DNA of 6,223 bases, taken from the NCBI GenBank assembly GCA_022361095.1, contig JAKSBO010000651.1, positions 1 to 6,223 on the forward strand. The letters run 5' to 3'. This DNA is from Desulfobacterales bacterium (GTDB lineage: Bacteria; Desulfobacterota; Desulfobacteria; Desulfobacterales; Desulfobacteraceae). The notes under the pieces are model-generated. The model saw only the letters and a program-made list of their open reading frames with translations, was not told the DNA's origin and did no database searches. The position numbers and the translations under genes were made by a program. This document shows, piece after piece, positions 1 through 5,637 of this stretch (positions are counted from its first letter, which is position 1; each line of letters begins with the position of its first letter).

Positions 1-5
1 AACAT
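1..5 (-). CDS. Possible start codon of the next minus-strand gene (only 5 bases visible)
   Basis: On the minus strand the tolC-like stop TAA (7-5) shares its last A with an ATG (5-3), giving TAATG. Such one-base stop/start overlaps are typical of translationally coupled genes in one operon. A weak purine stretch (GATGGA) lies just upstream as a possible ribosome binding site. Only five bases are visible, so the product cannot be told. A membrane-fusion (HlyD/AcrA-type) or inner-membrane pump gene would be the usual neighbour of a TolC-type factor, but that is inference only. Confidence 0.3.
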
Positions 6-1435
6 TATTCCATCTGCTTTAACACTTCAGTGCCGACGACCAGGTCCAGGCGGGAACGCAGTGCGACATGTTCATACCTTGCTTTGTAATGCTGGGCCGC
101 CATCAGGGCCTCTGTTAATTGGGCCTGGATCACATCGTCGGTCTCCACCAGTTGGTTCTGGTAGGCCCGTACGTTCAGCCCCCGGTTTTCCGTGGCCGCG
201 GCCAGGGCATTTCCCGACGCATCACAGGATTTTTGGGCAGCGCTTAGGGAGAGGAGAACATCCCTTACCTGAAGCCCTATGCCCTCTTTAAGCAGGAGTT
301 GTTCCGCTTTAATCTTGGCAATGGCGGCCCTGGCCGCAGCGATTTTGTTTACTGTGAGCATTCCGTTAAAAAGGGGGATTTCCACGCCGATCCCAAAGGT
401 CCATCCCTGTTCATTTTCAGGGGTGGCAAGCCCGCCGTCGCTATCCGGCCACCATTTGTGAAGATCGCCGGTCAGGGCAAGCTTTGGGGAAAAACCGCTT
501 TTGGCGGTTTTTAGTGCGCCCTCAGCCGCCTCAAGGCCTGCTTCCGCCTTGGCCCAATCCGGATTAAACGCATAAGCCTTTTCCACGATTTCGCCCATAT
601 CAATGGGAAACGGCCACAGGGGAATTTTTGTATCTTCCGGTTCAACGCTTTGGTCCCAGGAAAGCCCCATGGCATTGGCCAGAGCGGCCCGGGACATCAG
701 TCTATTTTTTTCAAGCAGCGCGACCACGGATACTAGGGTATCCACCATGACCTTATTGTTGAGCCAGTCCGTTTTTTTCACTGCGCCGGCGCCCTCTTTA
801 TACATGGTCTCGGTCAGATTCAAGGTGGCGTTCATCCGGGCCAGGGTATCAAGGCCCACCCGGTGAAGCTTTTTGGCCAGTACTGCCCCCCAGTAATACC
901 GCTTGACATCGTCAATGATTTCAAGATCCGTACGCCGGACTTCCTGTTTCATCATGTCAACAAGCCCCCGGGTCTGCTCTCTATATCCTTTTCGCATGCC
1001 CCCGTCGTATAAAAGCCAGGTGGCTTCAATGGTGGCTGTATAGCTTTTTTCCACCAGGACATTGACCTCCTGCTCCGGCGTGGCAATGGACATTCCCCCT
1101 AGATCCGGCGGCAGGGTAATGGACCTGGCCGGATAGTCAAAATTAAGCGTCTCGTCCAAGTGCGAAAACCCGCCCTGGGCTGTAATCCGGGGCCAATATC
1201 CGGCAAGGGCCTGCCGGTGCCGGGCCTGGGCCATCTCAAGGGCAAACCTGGACGCCGGCCGGCGGCGATTGTTCTTTAGAGCTTGTTCCAGACATGCGTC
1301 CAATCCGGCTTTTGGTATGTTTACCTTTTTTTGTAACTCCCGGCTTTGGCCGGGAACTGGGATCATGGTCAGTAAAACAATAAAAATAAAAGAGATACGC
1401 CCGGCATCTTCAGACCATCTTTTTTTTCTACCCAT
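5..1435 (-). CDS. TolC-family outer membrane efflux protein (outer membrane factor)
   Basis: A 476-residue protein, within the usual length for outer membrane efflux proteins, which form trimeric beta-barrel/alpha-helical ducts across the outer membrane and periplasm for RND, MFS or ABC pumps or type I secretion. Residues about 1-31 form a signal peptide: basic MGRKKR, then a hydrophobic core around ISFIFIVLLTMIPV. There is no lipobox cysteine, so it is probably not a lipoprotein. The mature part shows the family's internal duplication. The first half has a helix at about 45-80, GYWPRITAQGGF (79-90) and a strand ending WLLYDGG (140-146). The second half has a helix at about 288-314, SGFSPKLALTGDL (313-325) and a strand ending VEIPLFNG (351-358). 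Long Ala/Leu/Glu/Gln-rich helices at about 160-255 and 362-465 fit the coiled-coil tunnel. The start is fixed by a strong AGAGGAG site five bases upstream. It lies downstream of the PhnD-like gene. Substrate is unknown; family assignment is firm, exact subfamily is not. Confidence 0.93.
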   Translation of the reverse strand: MGRKKRWSEDAGRISFIFIVLLTMIPVPGQSRELQKKVNIPKAGLDACLEQALKNNRRRPASRFALEMAQARHRQALAGYWPRITAQGGFSHLDETLNFDYPARSITLPPDLGGMSIATPEQEVNVLVEKSYTATIEATWLLYDGGMRKGYREQTRGLVDMMKQEVRRTDLEIIDDVKRYYWGAVLAKKLHRVGLDTLARMNATLNLTETMYKEGAGAVKKTDWLNNKVMVDTLVSVVALLEKNRLMSRAALANAMGLSWDQSVEPEDTKIPLWPFPIDMGEIVEKAYAFNPDWAKAEAGLEAAEGALKTAKSGFSPKLALTGDLHKWWPDSDGGLATPENEQGWTFGIGVEIPLFNGMLTVNKIAAARAAIAKIKAEQLLLKEGIGLQVRDVLLSLSAAQKSCDASGNALAAATENRGLNVRAYQNQLVETDDVIQAQLTEALMAAQHYKARYEHVALRSRLDLVVGTEVLKQME

Positions 1436-1440
1436 CCAAA

Positions 1441-1447
1441 CTCCTCT
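1441..1447 (-). promoter_or_regulatory. Strong Shine-Dalgarno site of the tolC-like gene
   Basis: On the minus strand AGAGGAG lies five bases before the ATG at 1435-1433. It supports that start despite the polar stretch (RWSEDAG) between the basic end and hydrophobic core of the signal peptide. The site sits directly against the base of the large inverted repeat 1447-1574, so that hairpin could affect ribosome access. Confidence 0.8.
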
Positions 1448-1574
1448 TTAGACCCATGATCAGAATTAAATCTGCCACAGATGCACCGGATTTTAAGTCA
1501 CCATCAAGGCACGCCAAAAGGGTGGCTTAAAAAACAAGTAGATGGGTGATTTTATTTTGATCATGGGCCTTAAA
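1447..1574. repeat. Long imperfect inverted repeat (hairpin/MITE-like) in the tolC-like leader
   Basis: The left arm (about 1447-1502) and the reverse complement of the right arm (about 1521-1574) match in two blocks. The outer block includes an exact ten-base pair, CCCATGATCA at 1453-1462 against TGATCATGGG at 1558-1567, with similarity extending to about 26 bases per arm (TTTAG-CCCATGATCA-AAT-AAATC). The inner block is a 12-bp stem, TTTTAAGTCACC at 1491-1502 against GGTGGCTTAAAA at 1521-1532, with one T-G wobble and an 18-base loop. The segment between the blocks is poorly paired. No T-run follows the stem on either strand, so it is not a classical intrinsic terminator. It may be a small inverted-repeat element, or a leader structure ending right at the tolC-like ribosome binding site. 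Confidence 0.6.
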
Positions 1575-1657
1575 TCCTTAACATTTGATCTCTAAAAAAG
1601 GCGCTGTTTTATTTAACTTAAGACAAATGAGGAGCAGCTTGTCATCTAACCCATGAA

Positions 1658-1690
1658 TCAGACGAAAGCCCTCCCCTTTTTTCAGACGAA
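1658..1690. repeat. Two direct 9-bp repeats TCAGACGAA
   Basis: TCAGACGAA occurs at 1658-1666 and 1682-1690, start to start 24 bp (a little over two helical turns). On the minus strand they read TTCGTCTGA upstream of the tolC-like gene and lie just downstream of the weak promoter candidate. They could be a pair of regulator sites, but no known operator is recognised. Confidence 0.3.
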
Positions 1691-1725
1691 TACTTTCCTA
1701 TATAAGGGTTTACTATACTTTAGAT

Positions 1726-1752
1726 CTTATACTTTGGCTACATATAGATCAA
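1726..1752 (-). promoter_or_regulatory. Weak sigma70-like promoter candidate for the tolC-like gene
   Basis: On the minus strand TTGATC (1752-1747, 4/6 to the -35 consensus) is followed after 15 bases by TATAAG (1731-1726, 5/6 to the -10 consensus). The spacing is shorter than the preferred 17. The surrounding AT-rich DNA makes a chance match likely, so this is only a candidate. It would give a leader of almost 290 bases containing the inverted repeat 1447-1574. Confidence 0.25.
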
Positions 1753-1784
1753 CAAACTCAATTTTGAACAGGGTCTCATCCCAA

Positions 1785-2759
1785 TTATTTTCTTTCTGAC
1801 GGAGCGTCAGCCTTTGCTTTGAATGCCGGTCGAGACAGCTTGTTACCATGACTGAACAGATGCCGGTGTTCTTTGATCAGTGCCATTGTGGGCCCTAGGA
1901 CGCCGGAGGGTTTCGGTACAAGCCCGTCGGTCTGAAAAATGGTAAGGATCTGATGGCCGGCGAAAGTCTGGCCCCAAAGCCCAATCCGATTTAAAATAAC
2001 TTCCTTGATTTTGGACCGGTAATTTTTACGGAAGGCAAGAAATCCGGGTATGTATCCTTTGGAAGCGGCCAGAAATTTGAGTTGATGTGAAATCTGAGGA
2101 TTGAGTTCGGCCATGATGCCAAAACCTCTCCGGGTCACCAGACAGGCATCTTCCTTACCGAAAAAAATGGGGAGCAGCGCATCACTGACCTTGCCCGCCG
2201 GCTTCACCCGGTTAAAAAAATGCTCTGTTACCGGCAACCCGGCCCGGGCCAGTTCAACATCCAGCCAGATAAACGACAAAGCGGTTCTGGCATTCTTTGA
2301 AAATATCAGGGAGCGTCCTTTTAGGTCTTCAAGCGTTTCAATCGGGCTGTTTTTGCGAATAACCAACAAATAACCTTCGGTCATGCTCCCCTCATAGACA
2401 GGAAAAACAAATTTCTCCTGGTCCAGCAGATGCGCAAAATCAAAAAACTCATTTGTGTTAAAGCAGATAAAATCAACCAAATTCTGTTGAAGTGCGGTTT
2501 TCATTTCCCCGGCATCCCCATAAATTTTGGGCCGGACATTAACAAAATAATTTTCAGACACCATCAGTTCTGTGGCCCATACCTTGATTACGGCCAGGGC
2601 ATCGTTCTCATTGACCCCACCGACAATCGACCGGGAAAATCCGAGGTTAATTTGCTCATTCGCCTGCACCATGCCGGCCTTCAGACACATGGCTGCGGCC
2701 AGCAACACCACGACCCACCGTCTTAACTTCACAGGCTTTGTTACATGTTCTATCTGCAT
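1785..2759 (-). CDS. PhnD-like periplasmic substrate-binding protein (phosphate/phosphonate type, orphan)
   Basis: A 324-residue protein with a signal peptide (basic KLRR at 11-14, hydrophobic core about 15-30, likely cleavage after VQA at 33). The mature part resembles the PhnD/type 2 periplasmic binding fold: an opening beta strand with GFSR (40-43), a helix and strand leading to GDAGEMKTALQQNLVDFICF (81-100), a hinge-like VFPVYEG (118-124), YLLVIRKNSPIETLEDLKGR (130-149) and RSLIFSKNA (149-157). The LEDLKGR segment followed by a strand is characteristic of the family. The basic and polar tail (about 305-324) looks disordered. The family binds phosphonate, phosphite, phosphate or other small anions, or acts as a sensor input. 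No transporter permease or ATPase gene is next to it, so the ligand is unknown and it may not serve a transporter. The start is uncertain: the AGGA element sits 15 bases upstream and fits a six-codon reading frame at 2770 better; a GTG at codon 10 is another option. Confidence 0.85.
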   Translation of the reverse strand: MQIEHVTKPVKLRRWVVVLLAAAMCLKAGMVQANEQINLGFSRSIVGGVNENDALAVIKVWATELMVSENYFVNVRPKIYGDAGEMKTALQQNLVDFICFNTNEFFDFAHLLDQEKFVFPVYEGSMTEGYLLVIRKNSPIETLEDLKGRSLIFSKNARTALSFIWLDVELARAGLPVTEHFFNRVKPAGKVSDALLPIFFGKEDACLVTRRGFGIMAELNPQISHQLKFLAASKGYIPGFLAFRKNYRSKIKEVILNRIGLWGQTFAGHQILTIFQTDGLVPKPSGVLGPTMALIKEHRHLFSHGNKLSRPAFKAKADAPSERK

Positions 2760-2770
2760 TCGTTTTTCAT
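2750..2770 (-). CDS. Possible six-codon leader ORF overlapping the PhnD-like start
   Basis: On the minus strand ATG at 2770-2768 opens MKNECR and stops at TAG (2752-2750), overlapping the first ten bases of the PhnD-like gene in another frame. It has the better-placed ribosome site: AGGA is separated from this ATG by about five bases, but by about 15 from the assigned start. It could mediate re-initiation or coupling, or be a chance frame. Nothing about the peptide is recognisable. Confidence 0.2.
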   Translation of the reverse strand: MKNECR

Positions 2771-2794
2771 TGAGTTCCTAAACCAGTTTTAACT

Positions 2795-2824
2795 CCTCAA
2801 CACCCATGACCTCAACGCCCATGA
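2795..2824. repeat. Tandem 15-bp direct repeat upstream of the PhnD-like gene
   Basis: CCTCAACACCCATGA (2795-2809) is followed immediately by CCTCAACGCCCATGA (2810-2824), 14 of 15 identical. In the minus direction, that of the downstream gene, each unit reads TCATGGG(C/T)GTTGAGG. The repeat lies 36-65 bases upstream of the PhnD-like start codon, a position suited to an operator or leader element. The TCATGGG core recurs three more times near the tolC-like gene. Confidence 0.6.
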
Positions 2825-2891
2825 TAAAAATCAAAAATGAAAATATATGCAATAAACTACAATAATGCCTGAACGAAAACAACACTGCCGG

Positions 2892-2953
2892 ACAAACAAA
2901 TTATCGTTCTGATATTTTCAGAACGCAGCCGGCAATCGGCGGCTGCGGTTTGT
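2892..2953. other. Compact double-hairpin element closed by an outer stem
   Basis: Two perfect 8-bp stems lie side by side: CGTTCTGA (2905-2912) with TCAGAACG (2918-2925), loop TATTT, and CGCAGCCG (2924-2931) with CGGCTGCG (2940-2947), loop of eight. They share two bases, so at full length they compete slightly. An outer 6-bp stem, ACAAAC (2892-2897) with GTTTGT (2948-2953), encloses both, giving a three-way junction. No long T-run follows on either strand. It may be a structured leader of the PhnD-like transcript (minus strand), a small RNA, or a REP-like palindromic element. Confidence 0.45.
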
Positions 2954-3191
2954 GAAAAAGAGACCACATCCATTGCCCTACCATAATTTTGTGTGATGAT
3001 AAAGTACGAAACCGATAATCCAAGGCTTGTTAAACTGTCACTTATAGTGCCAGGGCGCCTTAAATTAAAGGGCATTTTTGGTTGACATGAAAAAGCGGCC
3101 GCGATCATTTTCAGGCAGAAGGCAATAAAAAGCTGATTTATTCGATAATCAAGCTGTCATGCAATTTAACACATTTTTACCGAAATAACCA
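2954..3191. other. Intergenic stretch without a recognisable gene
   Basis: No credible coding region is present. A frame on the minus strand (2857-3108) runs through palindromic DNA and encodes nothing recognisable. A TTGACA sits at 3082-3087 but has no convincing -10 partner. A small stem, AGCTGATT (3131-3138) with AATCAAGCT (3147-3155, one bulge), is visible. The promoter of tex is presumably here or in the next element, but cannot be pinned down by eye. Confidence 0.4.
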
Positions 3192-3309
3192 CACAGGAAA
3201 ATACGGCATACCCCGGTTCGGGCATCGAAACCATTGACTTTGTACCCTGCCCCGCTGTAATAACAGCCATGGGCCGGCCGGGTCCGTCAACACATGGACT
3301 TTCCCTGTG
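3192..3309 (+). ncRNA. Candidate 118-nt multibranch structured RNA upstream of tex (strand uncertain)
   Basis: A closing helix pairs CACAGGAAA (3192-3200) with TTTCCCTGTG (3300-3309), nine pairs and one bulged C. Inside lie three local hairpins. The first is GGTTCG (3215-3220) with CGAAACC (3226-3232, one bulged A, loop GGCAT). The second is GCCC (3249-3252) with GGGC (3271-3274), enclosing GCTGT-AATA-ACAGC (3254-3267). The third is GTCC (3282-3285) with GGAC (3296-3299). An alternative helix, CGGCA (3204-3208) with TGCCG (3308-3312), would compete with the closing helix, as expected in a switch. It ends 52 bases before the tex start, so a tex leader element is the simplest reading. Helices made of Watson-Crick pairs fold on either strand, so orientation is unproven. 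CCCCGCTGTAA (3250-3260) resembles the conserved core of cobalamin riboswitches, but the rest does not match that family. No known RNA family is assigned. Confidence 0.35.
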
Positions 3310-3361
3310 CCGCAACATGAACCCGGTTAACAACATATTGAAATGTTAGAATAGAACCATT

Positions 3362-5503
3362 ATGAACATCCAAATCACAATCAGCCGGGACACCGGCCTG
3401 AAAGAAAACCAGGTGGCCGAAGTTCTGGATCTGCTGGACCAGGGGGCCACAGTGCCGTTTATCGCAAGATACCGAAAAGAACGCACAGGCAGTCTGGACG
3501 AGGTGGCCATATCCGATATCCGGGACAGGGCCAACAAGCTAGAAGAGCTGGAAGCCAGGAAAAAGGCGATTATAAAGTCTTTGGAGGAGAGACAGCTTTA
3601 TACCAAAACGCTGGCGCAACAGATTGAAGATGCCGATTCCATGACACGGCTGGAAGATGTGTATGAAAAGTATCGGCCCAAACGAAGAACCCGGGCCACA
3701 ATCGCCCGGGAAAACGGATTGGAACCCCTGGCCTTGATGGTCCTGGCACCTGAACCCGTCATCGACCTTCAAAAAGAGGCAAGCAAATTCATCGGTCCGG
3801 ATGTGGCGACCCTGGAAGATGCATGGGCCGGTGCCAGGGATATTATTGCCGAATGCATTAACGAAGACGCATCCATCCGGTCAGGAATCAGGGATCTGTT
3901 CGTCAAAACCGCCATGATCAGCTCAACGGTGATCAAGAAAAAAGCTGAAGACGGGGCCAAGTTCAAGGACTATTTTGACTGGCAGGAACCGGCATTTAAA
4001 GCCCCGTCCCACAGGATACTCGCCATGCTCAGGGGCGCCGGCGAAAAAATTTTACGTATCCGTGTCCTGCCCGACGAAAAAAAGGCGTTGCGCATCATCC
4101 ATGCAGTTTACCCGGGCAAAAGAGAGGTTCCCCCCCTAAGCCGGGAGCAGATCCTTGCCGCCGCCGAAGACGCATACAAACGCCTCTTGTCCAAATCCAT
4201 TGAAAATGAGGCCTTGCGAATACTCAAGCAGAAGGCAGATGAAAAGGCCGTGGCTGTATTTTCGGACAATCTGCGGCAGGTGCTTCTCTCCCCTCCCCTT
4301 GGCGGAAGGCCTGTGCTTGCCATTGACCCGGGATTTCGCACAGGATGCAAAATCGCCTGCCTGGATGCCACGGGAAAACTGGTTCACCATGACGTGATCC
4401 ACCCCCATACCCCAAACGGGAAATCATCGGCCACACAACGCATTCCCACACTTGTCAATCGTTATAAAATCCGGGCCATCGCCGTGGGTAACGGTACGGC
4501 CGGCCGGGAGACGGAAAGTTTTATCAGGGAACTGACACTGCCCGAAGATGTGGATGTGATCATGGTGGATGAAAGCGGGGCTTCCGTCTATTCAGCGTCT
4601 GAAACAGCCAGGGAAGAGTTTCCGGATCACGACATCACGGTCAGGGGGGCCGTTTCCATCGGCAGACGTCTCATGGACCCCCTGGCAGAACTTGTCAAGG
4701 TGGAACCTAAATCCATCGGGGTGGGGCAATACCAGCACGATGTGGATCAGAATATGCTTCAAACTGCCCTGGATGATGTGGTGGTTTCCTGCGTCAACCA
4801 GGTGGGTGTGGAGGCCAACACTGCATCAAAACAACTTTTATCAAGGGTATCGGGGCTCAACGCCGCCATGGCCGCCAACATGGTCAAATACAGGGACGAA
4901 AACGGCGCCTTTGCATCCAGAGCCGATTTTCTCAAGGTACCACGCCTGGGCAAAAAAGCATTTGAACAGGCCGCAGGATTCCTTAGGATCCAAAACGGAA
5001 AAAATCCCCTGGACCGCAGCGGGATCCATCCCGAGTCCTACCCCGTGGTCAAACAGATGGCCAAGGGCCTTGGCTGTGGTGTGGAAGAGATGATGACGAA
5101 AAAGGCCCCGGTGCTAAGTATGGATCTTACGCCCTATGTGACGGAAACCACCGGCCTTCCCACGCTCAAGGACATTGTTGCCGAGCTGGCAGCCCCGGGC
5201 CGGGATCCCAGAGAGCCCTTCCAGGCGTTTTCCTTTGACAAAACCATCCATGAAATAACGGACCTGGTGCCGGACATGGTTGTTCCCGGCATTGTAACCA
5301 ATGTGACGGCATTTGGCGCCTTTGTGGATATCGGGGTCCACCAGGACGGACTTGTGCATATCAGCCAGCTTGCCGACCGGTTTGTCAAAGATCCCAATGA
5401 GGTGGTCAACGTGCGGCAGCAGGTCAAGGTTCGTGTTCTTGAAGTGGATATTGCCCGCAAAAGGATCTCCCTTTCCATGAAAGGCGTAAAGTCCGGCAGT
5501 TGA
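3362..5503 (+). CDS. tex: Tex family RNA-binding transcription accessory protein (S1 domain)
   Basis: A 713-residue cytoplasmic protein, somewhat shorter than the 770-785 residue enterobacterial and Pseudomonas forms. The Tex N-terminal region carries the hallmark VPFIARYRKERTGSLDE (31-47) and a helical module through about 310. A YqgF/RNase H-like domain starts at PVLAIDPGFRTGCK (317-330) and includes AVGNGTAGRETE (374-385) and VDESGASVYSASETAREEFP (402-421). Next come VGQYQHDVDQ (454-463) and a helix-hairpin-helix region (about 472-560, with GVEANTAS, VSGLN, FLKVPRLGKKAFEQAAGFLR). The S1 RNA-binding domain is at about 636-708 (GIVTNVTAFGAFVDIG, DGLVHISQL, RKRISLSMKG). Tex proteins bind nucleic acid and associate with transcription; loss often affects stress tolerance or toxin expression in other bacteria. 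All domains are present with no frameshift. The ATG start fits the family N-terminus, although no good ribosome site precedes it. Tandem stops TGA TAA end it. Confidence 0.97.
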   Translation: MNIQITISRDTGLKENQVAEVLDLLDQGATVPFIARYRKERTGSLDEVAISDIRDRANKLEELEARKKAIIKSLEERQLYTKTLAQQIEDADSMTRLEDVYEKYRPKRRTRATIARENGLEPLALMVLAPEPVIDLQKEASKFIGPDVATLEDAWAGARDIIAECINEDASIRSGIRDLFVKTAMISSTVIKKKAEDGAKFKDYFDWQEPAFKAPSHRILAMLRGAGEKILRIRVLPDEKKALRIIHAVYPGKREVPPLSREQILAAAEDAYKRLLSKSIENEALRILKQKADEKAVAVFSDNLRQVLLSPPLGGRPVLAIDPGFRTGCKIACLDATGKLVHHDVIHPHTPNGKSSATQRIPTLVNRYKIRAIAVGNGTAGRETESFIRELTLPEDVDVIMVDESGASVYSASETAREEFPDHDITVRGAVSIGRRLMDPLAELVKVEPKSIGVGQYQHDVDQNMLQTALDDVVVSCVNQVGVEANTASKQLLSRVSGLNAAMAANMVKYRDENGAFASRADFLKVPRLGKKAFEQAAGFLRIQNGKNPLDRSGIHPESYPVVKQMAKGLGCGVEEMMTKKAPVLSMDLTPYVTETTGLPTLKDIVAELAAPGRDPREPFQAFSFDKTIHEITDLVPDMVVPGIVTNVTAFGAFVDIGVHQDGLVHISQLADRFVKDPNEVVNVRQQVKVRVLEVDIARKRISLSMKGVKSGS

Positions 5504-5562
5504 TAAATGCCAGGCCGGTCAGCGGCTGTTTGTATGCCAAATTTCCTTTACACGGGCTGTTT

Positions 5563-5601
5563 AGACTGATATTTAAATCAGACGCCGATTAAAAATAGTC
5601 T
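5563..5601 (+). promoter_or_regulatory. AT-rich inverted repeat between tex and the TPR gene
   Basis: CTGAT (5566-5570) pairs with ATCAG (5577-5581) around ATTTAA. Alternatively AGACT (5563-5567) with the following AT-rich bases pairs with AAAAAT-AGTCT (5591-5601). The two foldings exclude each other. The only T-rich tail is TGTTCTT, so at best it is a weak terminator for tex. The near-palindrome CTGATATTTAAATCAG also resembles an operator. A poor promoter match (TTTACA at 5547-5552, TATTTA at 5570-5575, spacing 17) overlaps it. Confidence 0.3.
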
Positions 5602-5626
5602 GTTCTTATCCACACGCCCTAAGTTC

Positions 5627-5630
5627 AGGA
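5627..5630 (+). promoter_or_regulatory. Ribosome binding site of the TPR gene
   Basis: AGGA lies seven bases before the ATG at 5638, a good spacing. It supports this start over later in-frame ATGs such as the one at codon 44, which falls inside the first TPR unit. Confidence 0.65.
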
Positions 5631-5637
5631 AACAGCC

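Larger units (their letters stand above)
1575..1784. other. Intergenic AT-rich spacer between the PhnD-like and tolC-like genes
   Basis: No coding region was found here. Visible items are one TCATGGG copy (1650-1656, minus), two direct copies of TCAGACGAA (1658-1666 and 1682-1690), and three copies of ATACTTT (1690, 1715 and 1729) in an AT-rich stretch that could contain a tolC promoter. No convincing intrinsic terminator for the PhnD-like gene was seen, so read-through into the tolC-like gene is possible. Confidence 0.5.

Noticed and set aside
3051..3080. Terminator-like stem GCCTT/AAGGGC followed by ATTTTTGG on the plus strand
   Set aside because: The stem is short with a bulge, and there is no plus-strand gene upstream for it to terminate.
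2857..3108. 83-residue minus-strand open frame in the divergent intergenic region
   Set aside because: It runs through the palindromic element, shows no family motif, has unusual composition and no good ribosome site, so it is treated as chance.
3082..3110. TTGACA box as a promoter for tex
   Set aside because: At 16-18 base spacing no segment resembles TATAAT; the best match has three of six bases. A lone -35 hexamer is not enough.
3192..3309. Assignment as a cobalamin riboswitch
   Set aside because: Only a CCGCTGTAA-like core and a gapped B12-box likeness are present. The usual GGTG..AATCC, GCCACTG and GGGAAGG elements are missing, spacing is wrong, and tex is not a typical target.
4108..4451. 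Overlapping frames on both strands inside tex
   Set aside because: Tex is continuous and conserved across this stretch, so these are shadow frames of the real gene.
5507..5569. Twenty-codon plus-strand frame beginning ATGCCAGGC right after the tex stop
   Set aside because: It has no separate ribosome site, encodes nothing recognisable, and ends before the TPR gene; probably chance.
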